Below are positions 34,435 to 43,011 of a stretch of 64,000 nt of DNA, piece by piece. This DNA is from CBDBDZ01 sp965204215 (lineage in GTDB: Bacteria; Pseudomonadota; Gammaproteobacteria; Pseudomonadales; GM7GCV1): assembly GCA_965204215.1 (NCBI GenBank), contig CBDBDZ010000014.1, positions 558,001-622,000 on the forward strand. Reading direction: 5' to 3'. The notes beneath the pieces were generated by a model, which was not told the origin of the DNA, searched no databases, and saw only the letters and a list, made by a program, of their open reading frames with translations. Each line of letters opens with the position of its first letter. Position 1 is the stretch's first letter. The position numbers and the translations under genes are program-made.

Positions 34435-35592
34435 TTAATCTCGGCGCAATTTGTCTGAGACAGCCATGGGGTTGGGGAATTTTAAAACAATGATATAACT
34501 GGATATCAGGAAAGTTATAATGGCTGCGGCTTGAATTAGAACCGAAACAGGCTCAGAAATTAATTGAGATTGTAACGCCAGCAAGACGATTAACAGCGAA
34601 AATTCGCTAATTTGCCCTAGACGAAAACCCACATCCCATGCCAGTTGATTGCTGCCAGTTTGTTTGCGCACCAAATAGCGGAATATGATGGGCTTTAAGC
34701 CGATAATCATAATTGCTAAAATTAATGCTGGCATTAATACCTGCGGTAACAACTGAAAATTAAACGCAGCGCCTATGCCAAAAAAGAAGATGACCAGGAA
34801 AAAGTCCCGAAGTGGTTTCAGATTTAATGCAATAAATTGAGACACTGGGTTGGTAGCTAAGGTGATTCCTGCAATAAAAGCACCAATTTCAGCCGAAAGA
34901 TTTAAACTTGCAGCCAAGTGGGCAATACCCAAACACCAACCCAGAGCTAGTAAAAATACGTATTCATTAATGCGGTCAAAGCGTGCAATTAGAGGGTAAA
35001 GAATATATTTTACAACAAGATGAGAACCTATGACCAAAAGTGGCAAGCTCAACAATACAGAGCTAACTGACCACAGTGATAATCCTTCGCCACTGAAACT
35101 GATAATAACTAATAATGCAAATATGGCGATAAAATCCTGCATGATTAATAGACCAATCATTAATTCACCAACAGGCTTATGGTGTAGTGCTGTGGTAGGT
35201 AATAATTTGATGCCAATAATGGTGCTGGAAAAAAGCAGGCAAGTACCGATAATGGCACTTTCAATTAAATTAAAACCTGTAAGATAACCAAATCCTGCTC
35301 CCAGAGTAAAAAAAGCCAGCGAACTGAGAAAGGTAATACTAATAGCTTTGCTAAATACGCTTTTAAGTGCTGAGGGTTGCATATCCAGCCCCAATAAAAA
35401 CAGCAAGAAAATAATGCCGAGGTGAGACATTTGTTGTAACAAATCAATATTATTGATTGCACCCACGCCAAAGGGGCCAACCAATGCGCCGAGTGCAATG
35501 TAAGCTACGATAAGTGGTTGTCTGCCCAACATGGCCAGGCTTGCAAGAATGGCTGCGCCGACAAAAATTACAAATAAATACTGTTCGAGCAT
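34435..35592 (-). CDS. Cation:proton antiporter (CPA2 / KefB-like membrane domain)
   Basis: A 385-residue membrane protein with about 12 hydrophobic segments, of the Na_H_Exchanger (CPA2) family. Motifs such as YIALGALVGPFGVG near residues 31-44, LFLLGLDMQPSAL near 62-75, LIMQDFIAIFALL and LSAEIGAFIAGITLATNP are the conserved positions. It lacks the C-terminal RCK/TrkA-N domain of KefB and KefC, so it is a membrane-domain-only form. Substrate (Na+ or K+) cannot be told. It is adjacent to nhaB on the same strand. Confidence 0.88.
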   Translation of the reverse strand: MLEQYLFVIFVGAAILASLAMLGRQPLIVAYIALGALVGPFGVGAINNIDLLQQMSHLGIIFLLFLLGLDMQPSALKSVFSKAISITFLSSLAFFTLGAGFGYLTGFNLIESAIIGTCLLFSSTIIGIKLLPTTALHHKPVGELMIGLLIMQDFIAIFALLVIISFSGEGLSLWSVSSVLLSLPLLVIGSHLVVKYILYPLIARFDRINEYVFLLALGWCLGIAHLAASLNLSAEIGAFIAGITLATNPVSQFIALNLKPLRDFFLVIFFFGIGAAFNFQLLPQVLMPALILAIMIIGLKPIIFRYLVRKQTGSNQLAWDVGFRLGQISEFSLLIVLLALQSQLISEPVSVLIQAAAIITFLISSYIIVLKFPNPMAVSDKLRRD

Positions 35593-35669
35593 TACGTGAT
35601 TTTAGTAAAGGTTGATAAATTATACTTGATATCAACCTCTATTGTATGCAATCATTAACTATCAATAAA

Positions 35670-35843
35670 CCCAGATTATGCATTAGAAACCTACTACATC
35701 CAAAAATGATTTCAAAAACAACAACTTACTCGAAAAATAATGCTCAGCATAGCCCTGCTATGTTTGTGCTTATTTTTCTTGCGCGAGCTACTGTTTTTAT
35801 TGCCATTTTTGCCTTCGCTACAATTTCTAATGCATAATCTGGG
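35670..35843 (+). mobile_element. MITE A, copy 3 (174 bp)
   Basis: A complete copy with perfect 20-bp inverted ends and direct repeats ATAAA at 35665-35669 and 35844-35848. It fills most of the 286-base gap between the CPA2 antiporter and the flavin reductase. Same orientation and length as copies at 13264 and 41789. Confidence 0.93.
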
Positions 35844-35878
35844 ATAAACTTAAACAGACGTTTCACTTAAATTCCGTT

Positions 35879-36391
35879 ATGCCACGTACTTCACCTAACG
35901 CTGAATTTGGTCAGCGTGAATTTCGCAATTCACTTGGAACTTTTGCCACAGGAGTGACCATTATTACAACTTGCACAGGCGATGGAGCAGCTATTGGTAT
36001 TACTGCTAATAGTTTTGCATCGGTCTCGCTAGACCCTCCATTGGTGTTGTGGAGCATTGATCGCAACAGCAGCGTGTTTGAAGTGATGTCAAGTACCGAA
36101 CACTTTGCGGTTCATGTACTACACAGCGAACAGCAAGAACTTTCGAACTTATTTGCCAAAAGCGTAGACTATAAATTTGAACAAACTGATTGGCAGAGAG
36201 GGATAGGTAATATTCCAGTACTTAACGATTACTACAGTCGCTTTCAGTGTAAAACTCAGTATGCGTATGAAGGTGGTGATCATTTGATTTTAGTAGGACA
36301 AGTATTAGATTTTCACACCAAGAACCAAAATTTAAAACCCTTGGTTTTTTACAAAGGACAGTATCGTGGGTTGGAATGCAACATTGAATAA
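35879..36391 (+). CDS. Flavin reductase family protein (FMN-binding)
   Basis: A 170-residue split-barrel flavoprotein. It shows REFRNSLGTFATGVTIITT near 13-31, the FMN-binding GITANSFASVSLDPPLVLWSI near 44-64, HFAVHVLHSEQQELSNLFA and the terminal GGDHLILVGQV. Proteins of this type reduce FMN or FAD for two-component monooxygenases (HpaC-like). No partner oxygenase gene is next to it. It is isolated between MITE A copy 3 and element B. Confidence 0.9.
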   Translation: MPRTSPNAEFGQREFRNSLGTFATGVTIITTCTGDGAAIGITANSFASVSLDPPLVLWSIDRNSSVFEVMSSTEHFAVHVLHSEQQELSNLFAKSVDYKFEQTDWQRGIGNIPVLNDYYSRFQCKTQYAYEGGDHLILVGQVLDFHTKNQNLKPLVFYKGQYRGLECNIE

Positions 36392-36407
36392 ATTAAATTT
36401 ACCTTTT

Positions 36408-36562
36408 GAGAGCTTTGCATCATAATGTCACGAGCGATGTCAAGACAAGGCAAATTTGGACGAAAAAGCGGAGTTTACTGGCAGTAAATGATGGCAGTAA
36501 ATGAGCATTTTGAGCGAAATTTAACGCTGTACTGACAAGCGCAGTAATTATGCAAAACTCTC
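36408..36562 (+). mobile_element. Element B (155 bp)
   Basis: A 155-bp non-coding element with short inverted ends (GAGAGCTTTGCAT left, ATGCAAAACTCTC right) and direct 5-bp flanks CTTTT at 36403-36407 and 36563-36567. Its interior has a repeated GGCAGTAAATGA motif. Its right end supplies the ATG at 36550 used by the alkylsulfatase gene. A second copy, broken by MITE A, lies at 18582-18806. Confidence 0.8.
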
Positions 36563-38511
36563 CTTTTATTTTTACGCTGGCAGTATTTATACTAATCAGT
36601 TGTAATAAGCAACAAAATATCTCTGCCAGCCAGGCAAGTGAATTTACTCGCCGTGCCAATCAGCAAATTGCAGATTATTTAGATTTAGACAATCAACAAG
36701 ACTTTGAAAATGCCAGCCGAGGCTTAATTGCCAAAGCCCCTGATATTCCTGTTACTGAAAGCAAGTCAGGGGCAGTTATTTGGCATCCTTCTCAGTATGA
36801 CTTTATAGAAGGTGAAGCTCCAGCCAGCGTCAACCCCAGTTTATGGAGACAGGCCAAACTCAATCAAATTCGGGGCTTATTTAAAGTGACTGATGGCATT
36901 TATCAACTGCGCGGTTTTGATTTAGCTAATATGACATTGATTGAAGGCGAAACTGGCTGGATAGTGATTGATCCTCTCACAGCAATTGAAACAGCGTCCC
37001 ATGCTATGAGCTTTGCACGGCAACATTTAGGGGAAAAGCCAATTAGCGCTATTGTGTTTAGTCACAGCCATGTTGATCATTTTGGTGGTGCATTGGGTAT
37101 TGTCAATAACGAGGAAGTGAAAGCTAATAAAATTCCTGTCATTGCGCCTGAGGGTTTTGTACATGAGGCAACCAGTGAAAACATTGTAGCGGGAGCGGCA
37201 ATGACACGTCGAGCTATGTTTATGTATGGTATGCGCTTACCTCGCAACGCGACGGGACATGTCGATACAGGGCTTGGTATTCAACCAATGATAGGCAATA
37301 CCAGTATGCTATTACCGACAATTATCGTTGATCAACCAATACAGCTTATCTCTGTCGACGGTGTTGATATGGTATTTTACAATATGCCAAATTCAGAAGC
37401 ACCAGCCGAAATGGTGATGCAGTTACCTCAAAAAAAGGCTCTATTTGGAGCGGAAATTGTTTCAAGTACTCAGCACAATGTTTATACCTTACGGGGAGCA
37501 AAAGTGCGCGATGCATTACAATGGAGCGATTACATCAATCAATTGACCAGCACTACATTTGACATTTACTTAGGCAGCCACCATTGGCCTATATGGGGAA
37601 GCGAGGCAATTCATCAGTTTTTAAGTAATCAGCGAGACCTTTACAAATATATTCACGACCAAACGCTGCGCCTCGCAAATAACGGATTAACACCGCAGGA
37701 AATAGCCGATACAATCCAATTGCCCGATGCTCTGGCAAAGCCTTTCTATAACCGCAATTATTATGGAACCGTTAAACACAACAGCAAAGCTGTGTATCAG
37801 CATTATTTCGGCTGGTACGATGCCAACCCCGCAAATTTAGATCCACTGCCACAAGAACAATCGTCACTCTATTATATTAAAATGATGGGGGGAGCGGAAA
37901 AGGTGCTACAGCAAGCAAATGATTATTACAATCGAGGGGAATATCGCTGGGTTGCTGAGTTGCTCAATCACCTGGTATTTACTGACCCTGGCAATAAGGC
38001 AGGCAAAAAGCTTTTGGCAGATACCTACCAACAATTAGCTTATCAGGCAGAGTCTGGACCCTGGCGTGATGTTTATTTAAGTGCAGCACTGGAACTTATC
38101 CAGGGAGCACCAGCAGAAGGCGTTAATATTCAGCGTTCAGCGTTGCTGTTGACACATATTCCGTTGATACAATTTTTCAAATCACTTTCTGTACGGTTGA
38201 ACCCTGCAAAGGCAGAGGGTGTAACATTAACCGCAGTATTCAATTTTACCGACCTGGAAGAGAGCTATGTGGTACAAGTGAAAAATTCAGTGATGCACTA
38301 TTGGCAAAACGGTTTTGATGACAGCGTTGAAAACGATGTCACGTTGAACATTACTCAACAATTGTTTCTTGAAATGCTAACTGGCAAAACGGGGCCGGTC
38401 AAAGCACTGTTATCAGACGATTTATCCATTGATGGAAGTAAATCCAGATTGGCAAAATTTTTCACTATGCTTGATAACCCTAATGGTAATTACAATATTG
38501 TCACACCCTAA
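36550..38511 (+). CDS. Linear alkylsulfatase (SdsA1-like metallo-beta-lactamase fold)
   Basis: A 653-residue class III sulfatase that removes sulfate from primary alkyl sulfates such as SDS. The N-terminus is a lipoprotein signal (FILISCNKQQ). The two-zinc site HSHVDHFGG is near residue 174, followed by later ligands in LFGAEIV and LGSHHWPIWG. After the catalytic domain come the alkylsulfatase dimerisation domain (LVFTDPGNKAGKKLLADTYQQLAYQAES) and the SCP2-like C-terminal domain (about 535-653). The first four codons and the start lie in element B; an ancestral TTG at 36384 in the rebuilt site is possible. Confidence 0.9.
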   Translation: MQNSPFIFTLAVFILISCNKQQNISASQASEFTRRANQQIADYLDLDNQQDFENASRGLIAKAPDIPVTESKSGAVIWHPSQYDFIEGEAPASVNPSLWRQAKLNQIRGLFKVTDGIYQLRGFDLANMTLIEGETGWIVIDPLTAIETASHAMSFARQHLGEKPISAIVFSHSHVDHFGGALGIVNNEEVKANKIPVIAPEGFVHEATSENIVAGAAMTRRAMFMYGMRLPRNATGHVDTGLGIQPMIGNTSMLLPTIIVDQPIQLISVDGVDMVFYNMPNSEAPAEMVMQLPQKKALFGAEIVSSTQHNVYTLRGAKVRDALQWSDYINQLTSTTFDIYLGSHHWPIWGSEAIHQFLSNQRDLYKYIHDQTLRLANNGLTPQEIADTIQLPDALAKPFYNRNYYGTVKHNSKAVYQHYFGWYDANPANLDPLPQEQSSLYYIKMMGGAEKVLQQANDYYNRGEYRWVAELLNHLVFTDPGNKAGKKLLADTYQQLAYQAESGPWRDVYLSAALELIQGAPAEGVNIQRSALLLTHIPLIQFFKSLSVRLNPAKAEGVTLTAVFNFTDLEESYVVQVKNSVMHYWQNGFDDSVENDVTLNITQQLFLEMLTGKTGPVKALLSDDLSIDGSKSRLAKFFTMLDNPNGNYNIVTP

Positions 38512-38565
38512 GTGGGTATTGGATTTGTACAGCTAGCAGGCGTAGATAATTGGTCATAAATTATT

Positions 38566-38607
38566 GTCATTTTTGGATGCAGCAGGTTTCTAATGCATAA
38601 TTTAGGA
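38566..38607. repeat. Half remnant of MITE A upstream of the acyltransferase
   Basis: About 42 bases (from GTCATTTTTGGATGCAGCAG through TAATGCATAATTTAGG) match one arm of MITE A, in the orientation where the terminal ATGCAT points into the next gene. The other half is missing. It contains the ATG at 38593 that opens the acyltransferase frame. Confidence 0.65.
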
Positions 38608-39627
38608 TTAAATAAAGAAAAATTTGTTAGTCGCTGGGGTAGACGGTTTATTTCAATTTCCAGCATCATTTTAGCCACTTTAATGACTTTGGCGTTGTTG
38701 CCCCTTTGGTTGTCAGCTGCTTTGTTATTCGACACAGCTAATCATTGGGTTTTCAAACGCAAAACCAGTGCTGTCAACGGCGGGCTATTTATTTTGTGGT
38801 ATTTATTGTGTGAATGCTATGGTGTGTTGTGTAGTTTGACTTTGTTTCTCGCCAATGCTGTACATACCAATTCACAGCGTTATATAAACTGGAACTATCA
38901 GTTGCAAGCGCATTGGGCATCCATACTTTGGGCGGGTGCAACTTCTTTGTTCAAACTTAATGTTAAAATAGAAGACAACGCTCAGTTGGATGCCAAGCCA
39001 ATGATATTGTTGCTAAGGCACGCCAGCATTGCTGATGCTTTATTGGCAACGGTGTTAATTACTGTGCCTTACAAAGTTCGTTTTCGCTTTGTTATGAAAC
39101 GAGAATTACTGTGGGATCCTTGCCTGGATATTGTAGGACAAAGATTACCTAATTATTTTGTCAATCGCGGTGCAAGTAATCATCAAACGGAAATTGATGC
39201 CATTGGTAGTTTGTCTAATCATTTAAGAGACGATGAAGGGTTACTAATTTACCCCGAAGGTACAAGGTATACAGTGGCAAAGCGTCAGCGCATTATTGAC
39301 AGGTTTAAAAGCGAAAATAATATTATCATGGCAAAGCAAGCAGAACAGCTTAAGCACTTACTAATGCCTAAAGTGGGTGGCGTAAATGCATTACTAGAGA
39401 AAAAGTTGCCGTTAGACGTTGTTATCGCCAGTCACATTGGGTTTGAGAGCGTGATATCGCTCAATCAACTTTGGAGTGGAGTCATGCTTAATTCATCAAT
39501 CGCAGTCAGGTTACAGCGCTTTGCTTGTAATGAGTTACCCAGAGATAAAGTAAACTGTTCCCGTTGGCTTTATCAACGCTGGTTAGAAATTGACCATTGG
39601 ATTGAAAGTATGAAACATCAGCAGTAA
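38593..39627 (+). CDS. 1-acylglycerol-3-phosphate acyltransferase-like protein
   Basis: A 344-residue PlsC-family protein. After a basic N-terminus and two hydrophobic segments (about 18-42 and 60-85) it has the acyltransferase motif H-x4-D in LLRHASIADALL near residue 140 and the substrate-binding YPEGTR near 215. It probably acylates lysophospholipid or a similar acceptor at the inner membrane. The first six residues (MHNLGL) come from a MITE A end; no better ATG lies before the first membrane segment. It converges on the TonB receptor gene. Confidence 0.82.
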   Translation: MHNLGLNKEKFVSRWGRRFISISSIILATLMTLALLPLWLSAALLFDTANHWVFKRKTSAVNGGLFILWYLLCECYGVLCSLTLFLANAVHTNSQRYINWNYQLQAHWASILWAGATSLFKLNVKIEDNAQLDAKPMILLLRHASIADALLATVLITVPYKVRFRFVMKRELLWDPCLDIVGQRLPNYFVNRGASNHQTEIDAIGSLSNHLRDDEGLLIYPEGTRYTVAKRQRIIDRFKSENNIIMAKQAEQLKHLLMPKVGGVNALLEKKLPLDVVIASHIGFESVISLNQLWSGVMLNSSIAVRLQRFACNELPRDKVNCSRWLYQRWLEIDHWIESMKHQQ

Positions 39628-39647
39628 GAGTATTCCATACTTATTTT

Positions 39648-41765
39648 TCAAAAATTGTAAATTGCACTAATACCAACTTCTCTAGATGTTCCTCTTTGAA
39701 AATAGGGACCATTGACGCTGTAACCATCTCTGGGATCATTAGCGAAAGAGCCAAATCCTCTGGTGTTATAATTTTCATTTAATAAGTTTTTAGCCCAAAC
39801 AGAGAGCTGCAAGCCATCAATGCTGTAGAGCAATGTGGCGTCTAATAATTCATAACCTTCAATTTCTACATCGTGATTATTTGAAATGAAGTAATCGTCA
39901 TTGATTTCATAGGTAATGTACAAGTTTAATTTCTCATAAAGTTGAATATCTGTGCCAATGGTGAATTGATAATTGGGCGATTGTGGGATGTCTCGACCTG
40001 CTAAATCAACGCCCATTGAATTGCTGCCATCGGCATCGATATGCGAAAAACTCAAGAAGTTGTTAAATTCGGCATCAATTAGTCCTAATGCCAAAAAGGG
40101 TTTAACATAATCATTAATGATCCACTGCAATTCTGCTTCCAGGCCTATAGCATCGGCACTGGCTGCATTGTCAGTAAAAGCTGTGAAAACCGTACAGGGG
40201 CAAGGAGGCATCTGAACAAGTGATTGATCAACTTGCGCATCATTTCTGTCATAGTAAAAAACCGCTAATTGATAAGTGAGAAAGGAGCTGTCATCAATTT
40301 TATCGACATTACCTTTAAAACCCAATTCATAAGTAAGTAGTGTTTCTGCTTCAAAATTAATTAAGTCAGAAGCATTGGGAAGACTGGAATTTAAAATACT
40401 TAGCCCAGAGGTGTTGGCTCCACCAGCTTTATAACCTCTGGCAATTTTTAAATAGCCTAATTGGTTGCTGTTAATATCGTATTCCAGAGTAATGTGACCT
40501 CCCCACAAAAATTCATCGGGAGAAGTTGTGAAATTGGTGTTATCGGAATAATCTGCGCCAAAATATTCTAAACGCAAACCTCCAGATAAATGCCAGCTGG
40601 AGGCCAATGATGATGAGACTTGCCCATAAATAGCGATATGACTGGTCTCGTAATTACTGATAAATGTTTCATCGCGAATCAAATCGACATTTTGTTGGCG
40701 AGTATAGATACCTGCAACCCATTGTAACTTCGATTTACCTGTTGAAACAATTCTTAAATCAGCAATGGTGGTTTGCCTGTCGCGAAGGTATTGGTCGAAT
40801 CCTGTATAATCATCAGGGTCGAATCCCTCAAAAGTCCAATCCTCATCAAAGCTGTATTCAATGTCAGAGTCGGCAAAACTGGTTGAAAATTCGATTAAAT
40901 AATTAGCGTTAATCTGATATTTTCCATCAACCGCAACAGCTGTCGATTGTTGGATGTCATTACCAGGTTGATCGCTGATAGTATCGAAAGTATTATCCAG
41001 GTTAAATACATCATAACCATTGTCTGCATCAACGAAGAGCCCAGTTAAACCAAGTGTTAATTGATTATTAGGTTCGTATAATAATTTTCCCCGAACCGTG
41101 AATTCATCAATGTTATTGGTGTCATCGCGGTTTAAAAACAGGTTATCAACATAACCATCACTAGTGACTTGTTCTATTGCTAATCTACCTCTCAGTGTGT
41201 CGCTAATAGGTCCGCTAACTACAGCACCCAGATGCCAACTATCAAGTGTACCTTCATTCTCGCTAATAGAACCTACACCGGCTGATATTTGCCCTTCAAA
41301 TTGTGCAGTGGGTTGATTTGATTGTATAGTGATTAGACCACCTAAAGCATTTGAACCGTATCGAGTACCCTGTGGCCCTCTTAATATTTCGACCTGCTTA
41401 ACATCAATCAGGGTAGCTGCACCGCCAATTCCGCTAAAGTCAATGCCATCGACGATAAGACCAATGGACGGATTAATAGGGTCAATAAACTGACTGCGTT
41501 CACCCAGCCCCCTAATTTGGAAGAAACGACCGCGGTTGGCACCAGTTGCAAAGTGAACATTAGGGGCAAGTGTAAGCGTTTCTTCTAAGTGTTTGCTCTT
41601 ATAAATGTCTAATTGTTTTTCATGAATAACAGTTACACTAACTGGTGTTTCCAGCAAAGGCGTTGGTAAAAAGTCGGAAGTGACAACAATTTCTTCAATC
41701 TGAGCATAACCAATAGAAGCTGTTAAAAAAAACGCTAGAGCGGGTAGTTGGATGCGATATGGCAT
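39648..41765 (-). CDS. TonB-dependent receptor, probably for thiamine or a precursor
   Basis: A 705-residue outer-membrane receptor: signal peptide (cleavage after IGYA), TonB box EEIVVTS near residues 24-30, plug domain (FFQIRGLGERSQF and VEILRGPQGTRYGSNALGG near 85-145) and a 22-strand barrel ending in an aromatic residue (AIYNF). The leader contains a TPP riboswitch, so expression should follow thiamine status and the ligand is probably thiamine or a related pyrimidine/thiazole compound. An unusual CPC pair occurs in the loop VQMPPCPCTV. MITE A copy 4 is inserted between riboswitch and gene. Confidence 0.9.
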   Translation of the reverse strand: MPYRIQLPALAFFLTASIGYAQIEEIVVTSDFLPTPLLETPVSVTVIHEKQLDIYKSKHLEETLTLAPNVHFATGANRGRFFQIRGLGERSQFIDPINPSIGLIVDGIDFSGIGGAATLIDVKQVEILRGPQGTRYGSNALGGLITIQSNQPTAQFEGQISAGVGSISENEGTLDSWHLGAVVSGPISDTLRGRLAIEQVTSDGYVDNLFLNRDDTNNIDEFTVRGKLLYEPNNQLTLGLTGLFVDADNGYDVFNLDNTFDTISDQPGNDIQQSTAVAVDGKYQINANYLIEFSTSFADSDIEYSFDEDWTFEGFDPDDYTGFDQYLRDRQTTIADLRIVSTGKSKLQWVAGIYTRQQNVDLIRDETFISNYETSHIAIYGQVSSSLASSWHLSGGLRLEYFGADYSDNTNFTTSPDEFLWGGHITLEYDINSNQLGYLKIARGYKAGGANTSGLSILNSSLPNASDLINFEAETLLTYELGFKGNVDKIDDSSFLTYQLAVFYYDRNDAQVDQSLVQMPPCPCTVFTAFTDNAASADAIGLEAELQWIINDYVKPFLALGLIDAEFNNFLSFSHIDADGSNSMGVDLAGRDIPQSPNYQFTIGTDIQLYEKLNLYITYEINDDYFISNNHDVEIEGYELLDATLLYSIDGLQLSVWAKNLLNENYNTRGFGSFANDPRDGYSVNGPYFQRGTSREVGISAIYNF

Positions 41766-41788
41766 AGGTCTCTCAATAAATTATTAAA

Positions 41789-41962
41789 CCCGGATTATGC
41801 ATTAGAAACCTACTACATCCAAAAATGACTTCAAAAACAACAGCTTGCCAGAAAAATAATGCTCATCATAGCCCTGCTATGTTTTCGCTTATTTTCCTTG
41901 CGCGAGCTACTGTTTTTATTGCCATTTTTGCCTTCGCTACAAATTCCAATGCATAATCCGGA
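41789..41962 (+). mobile_element. MITE A, copy 4 (174 bp) in the receptor leader
   Basis: A complete 174-bp copy with ends CCCGGATTATGCATT and the inverse, one terminal mismatch, flanked by direct repeats TTAAA at 41784-41788 and 41963-41967. It lies in the untranslated leader between the TPP riboswitch and the receptor gene's ribosome-binding site, next to the A/T run (41965-41971) that follows the riboswitch. Confidence 0.9.
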
Positions 41963-42007
41963 TTAAAAAAACCGGACAGTACTTAGGTGCAGGGGAAAGG
42001 TGGGCTC

Positions 42008-42097
42008 CTATTCCTACGCCGGTACTAACCGGGTCAGGTTCAAGGGTTCGCCGTAAAAATTCGACATCTCAGGTTTGTGACCACCCCTTAGGATTGA
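42008..42097 (-). promoter_or_regulatory. TPP riboswitch (THI element)
   Basis: On the minus strand the core motifs of the thiamine pyrophosphate aptamer occur in order: GGGGTG, CTGAGA, ACCCTTGAACCTGA, GGTTAGTACCGGCGTAGGA. A closing P1 stem TCCTA/TAGGA pairs 42089-42093 with 42012-42016. A promoter stands just upstream at 42105-42133. Downstream, an AGTAC/GTACT plus CCGG/CCGG stem followed by seven T residues could be a terminator, though it overlaps the aptamer 3' part. The next gene in this direction is the TonB-dependent receptor. Confidence 0.93.
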
Positions 42098-42104
42098 GGT
42101 GACG

Positions 42105-42133
42105 ATTCTACGCAAAAATGAATATTTTGTAAA
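42105..42133 (-). promoter_or_regulatory. Sigma-70-type promoter of the riboswitch-receptor transcript
   Basis: On the minus strand, TTTACA (42128-42133) and TAGAAT (42105-42110) are separated by exactly 17 bases. Each differs from consensus by one base. It is directly upstream of the TPP aptamer, which would put the transcript start a few bases before the aptamer P1 stem. Confidence 0.65.
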
Positions 42134-42195
42134 ACACTTTAATTCAAATTTGGCGGATGTCTGCTGGTATAGGCAGCGGGGATTAATTTACTGCG

Positions 42196-43011
42196 CTATA
42201 TACTAATGGTTATCGGGCAGTGATCTGATGGTTTTGGTTGATCGCGAAAATTGCTCAATATATCAGCTTGCTGGCAATGCTTTAATACTGAACTGGTTGC
42301 CAGGATATAGTCAATACGAAGTCCACGTTTGGGTGTTTTATTAAAACCGCCGCTGCGATAATCAAACCAGCTGTAATGTTCTGTATCTGGATTAAGTGAG
42401 CGGTAGGTATCAATTAAACCCCAGTTTACCAAGTGTTTGTACCAGTCGCGTTCAATAGGAAGAAAACAGCACTTGCCTTCTTTCAGCCAGCGCTTTTGAT
42501 TGGGTTCACCAATACCAATATCATTGTCCTGATACGCGACATTGAAGTCTCCCATGACAATAACAGATTCCTGGGGAGCGTGATTCACTAATAAATAATG
42601 CAGTAAATGGTTATAAAATTTTTCTTTATCAACAAATTTAGTTGGGTGACCTGAATTTTCACCTTGTGGGAAATAACCATTGTAGATAGATAATGAGCCG
42701 ATACGGGTTTCGACCTTAATTCCAATAAAGCGTTTTTGGTCATCTTTAGCTCCGCCAAAACCTTTGGTAACTTCTATATTTGACGAGGCTAGTTGGGCGG
42801 TATCCACCAAAAATGCTACACCATAATGACCTTTTTGACCAAAGAAGTAGCTTTGGTAACCGCGTTCAGTAAACCAGTCTACAGGAAATAAATCATCTTC
42901 TACCTTGGTTTCCTGTAGCCCTACGATTGCTGGTTTATGTTGAACTAATAAGTTGTTGAGGGAATCAAATCGCGCTCTAACGCCGTTGACATTAAAGCTG
43001 ATAATTCGCAT
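42196..43011 (-). CDS. xthA: Exodeoxyribonuclease III
   Basis: AP endonuclease / 3'-5' exonuclease, 271 residues. It has the EEP-fold signatures: MRIISFNVNGVRARFD at the start, LQETKVEDDLFP near 35-46, the catalytic VMGDFNVAYQDNDIG near 152-166, GLRIDYILAT near 235-244 and the final SDHCPITISI. The start overlaps the prc stop region by 20 bases. It is downstream of prc on the minus strand. Confidence 0.95.
   Translation of the reverse strand: MRIISFNVNGVRARFDSLNNLLVQHKPAIVGLQETKVEDDLFPVDWFTERGYQSYFFGQKGHYGVAFLVDTAQLASSNIEVTKGFGGAKDDQKRFIGIKVETRIGSLSIYNGYFPQGENSGHPTKFVDKEKFYNHLLHYLLVNHAPQESVIVMGDFNVAYQDNDIGIGEPNQKRWLKEGKCCFLPIERDWYKHLVNWGLIDTYRSLNPDTEHYSWFDYRSGGFNKTPKRGLRIDYILATSSVLKHCQQADILSNFRDQPKPSDHCPITISI

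Noticed and set aside
41965..42060. Classical riboswitch terminator just after the TPP aptamer
   Set aside because: A stem before the T-run can be drawn only by using aptamer bases (CCGGTTAGTAC), which does not fit the usual off-switch; the control mechanism is left open.
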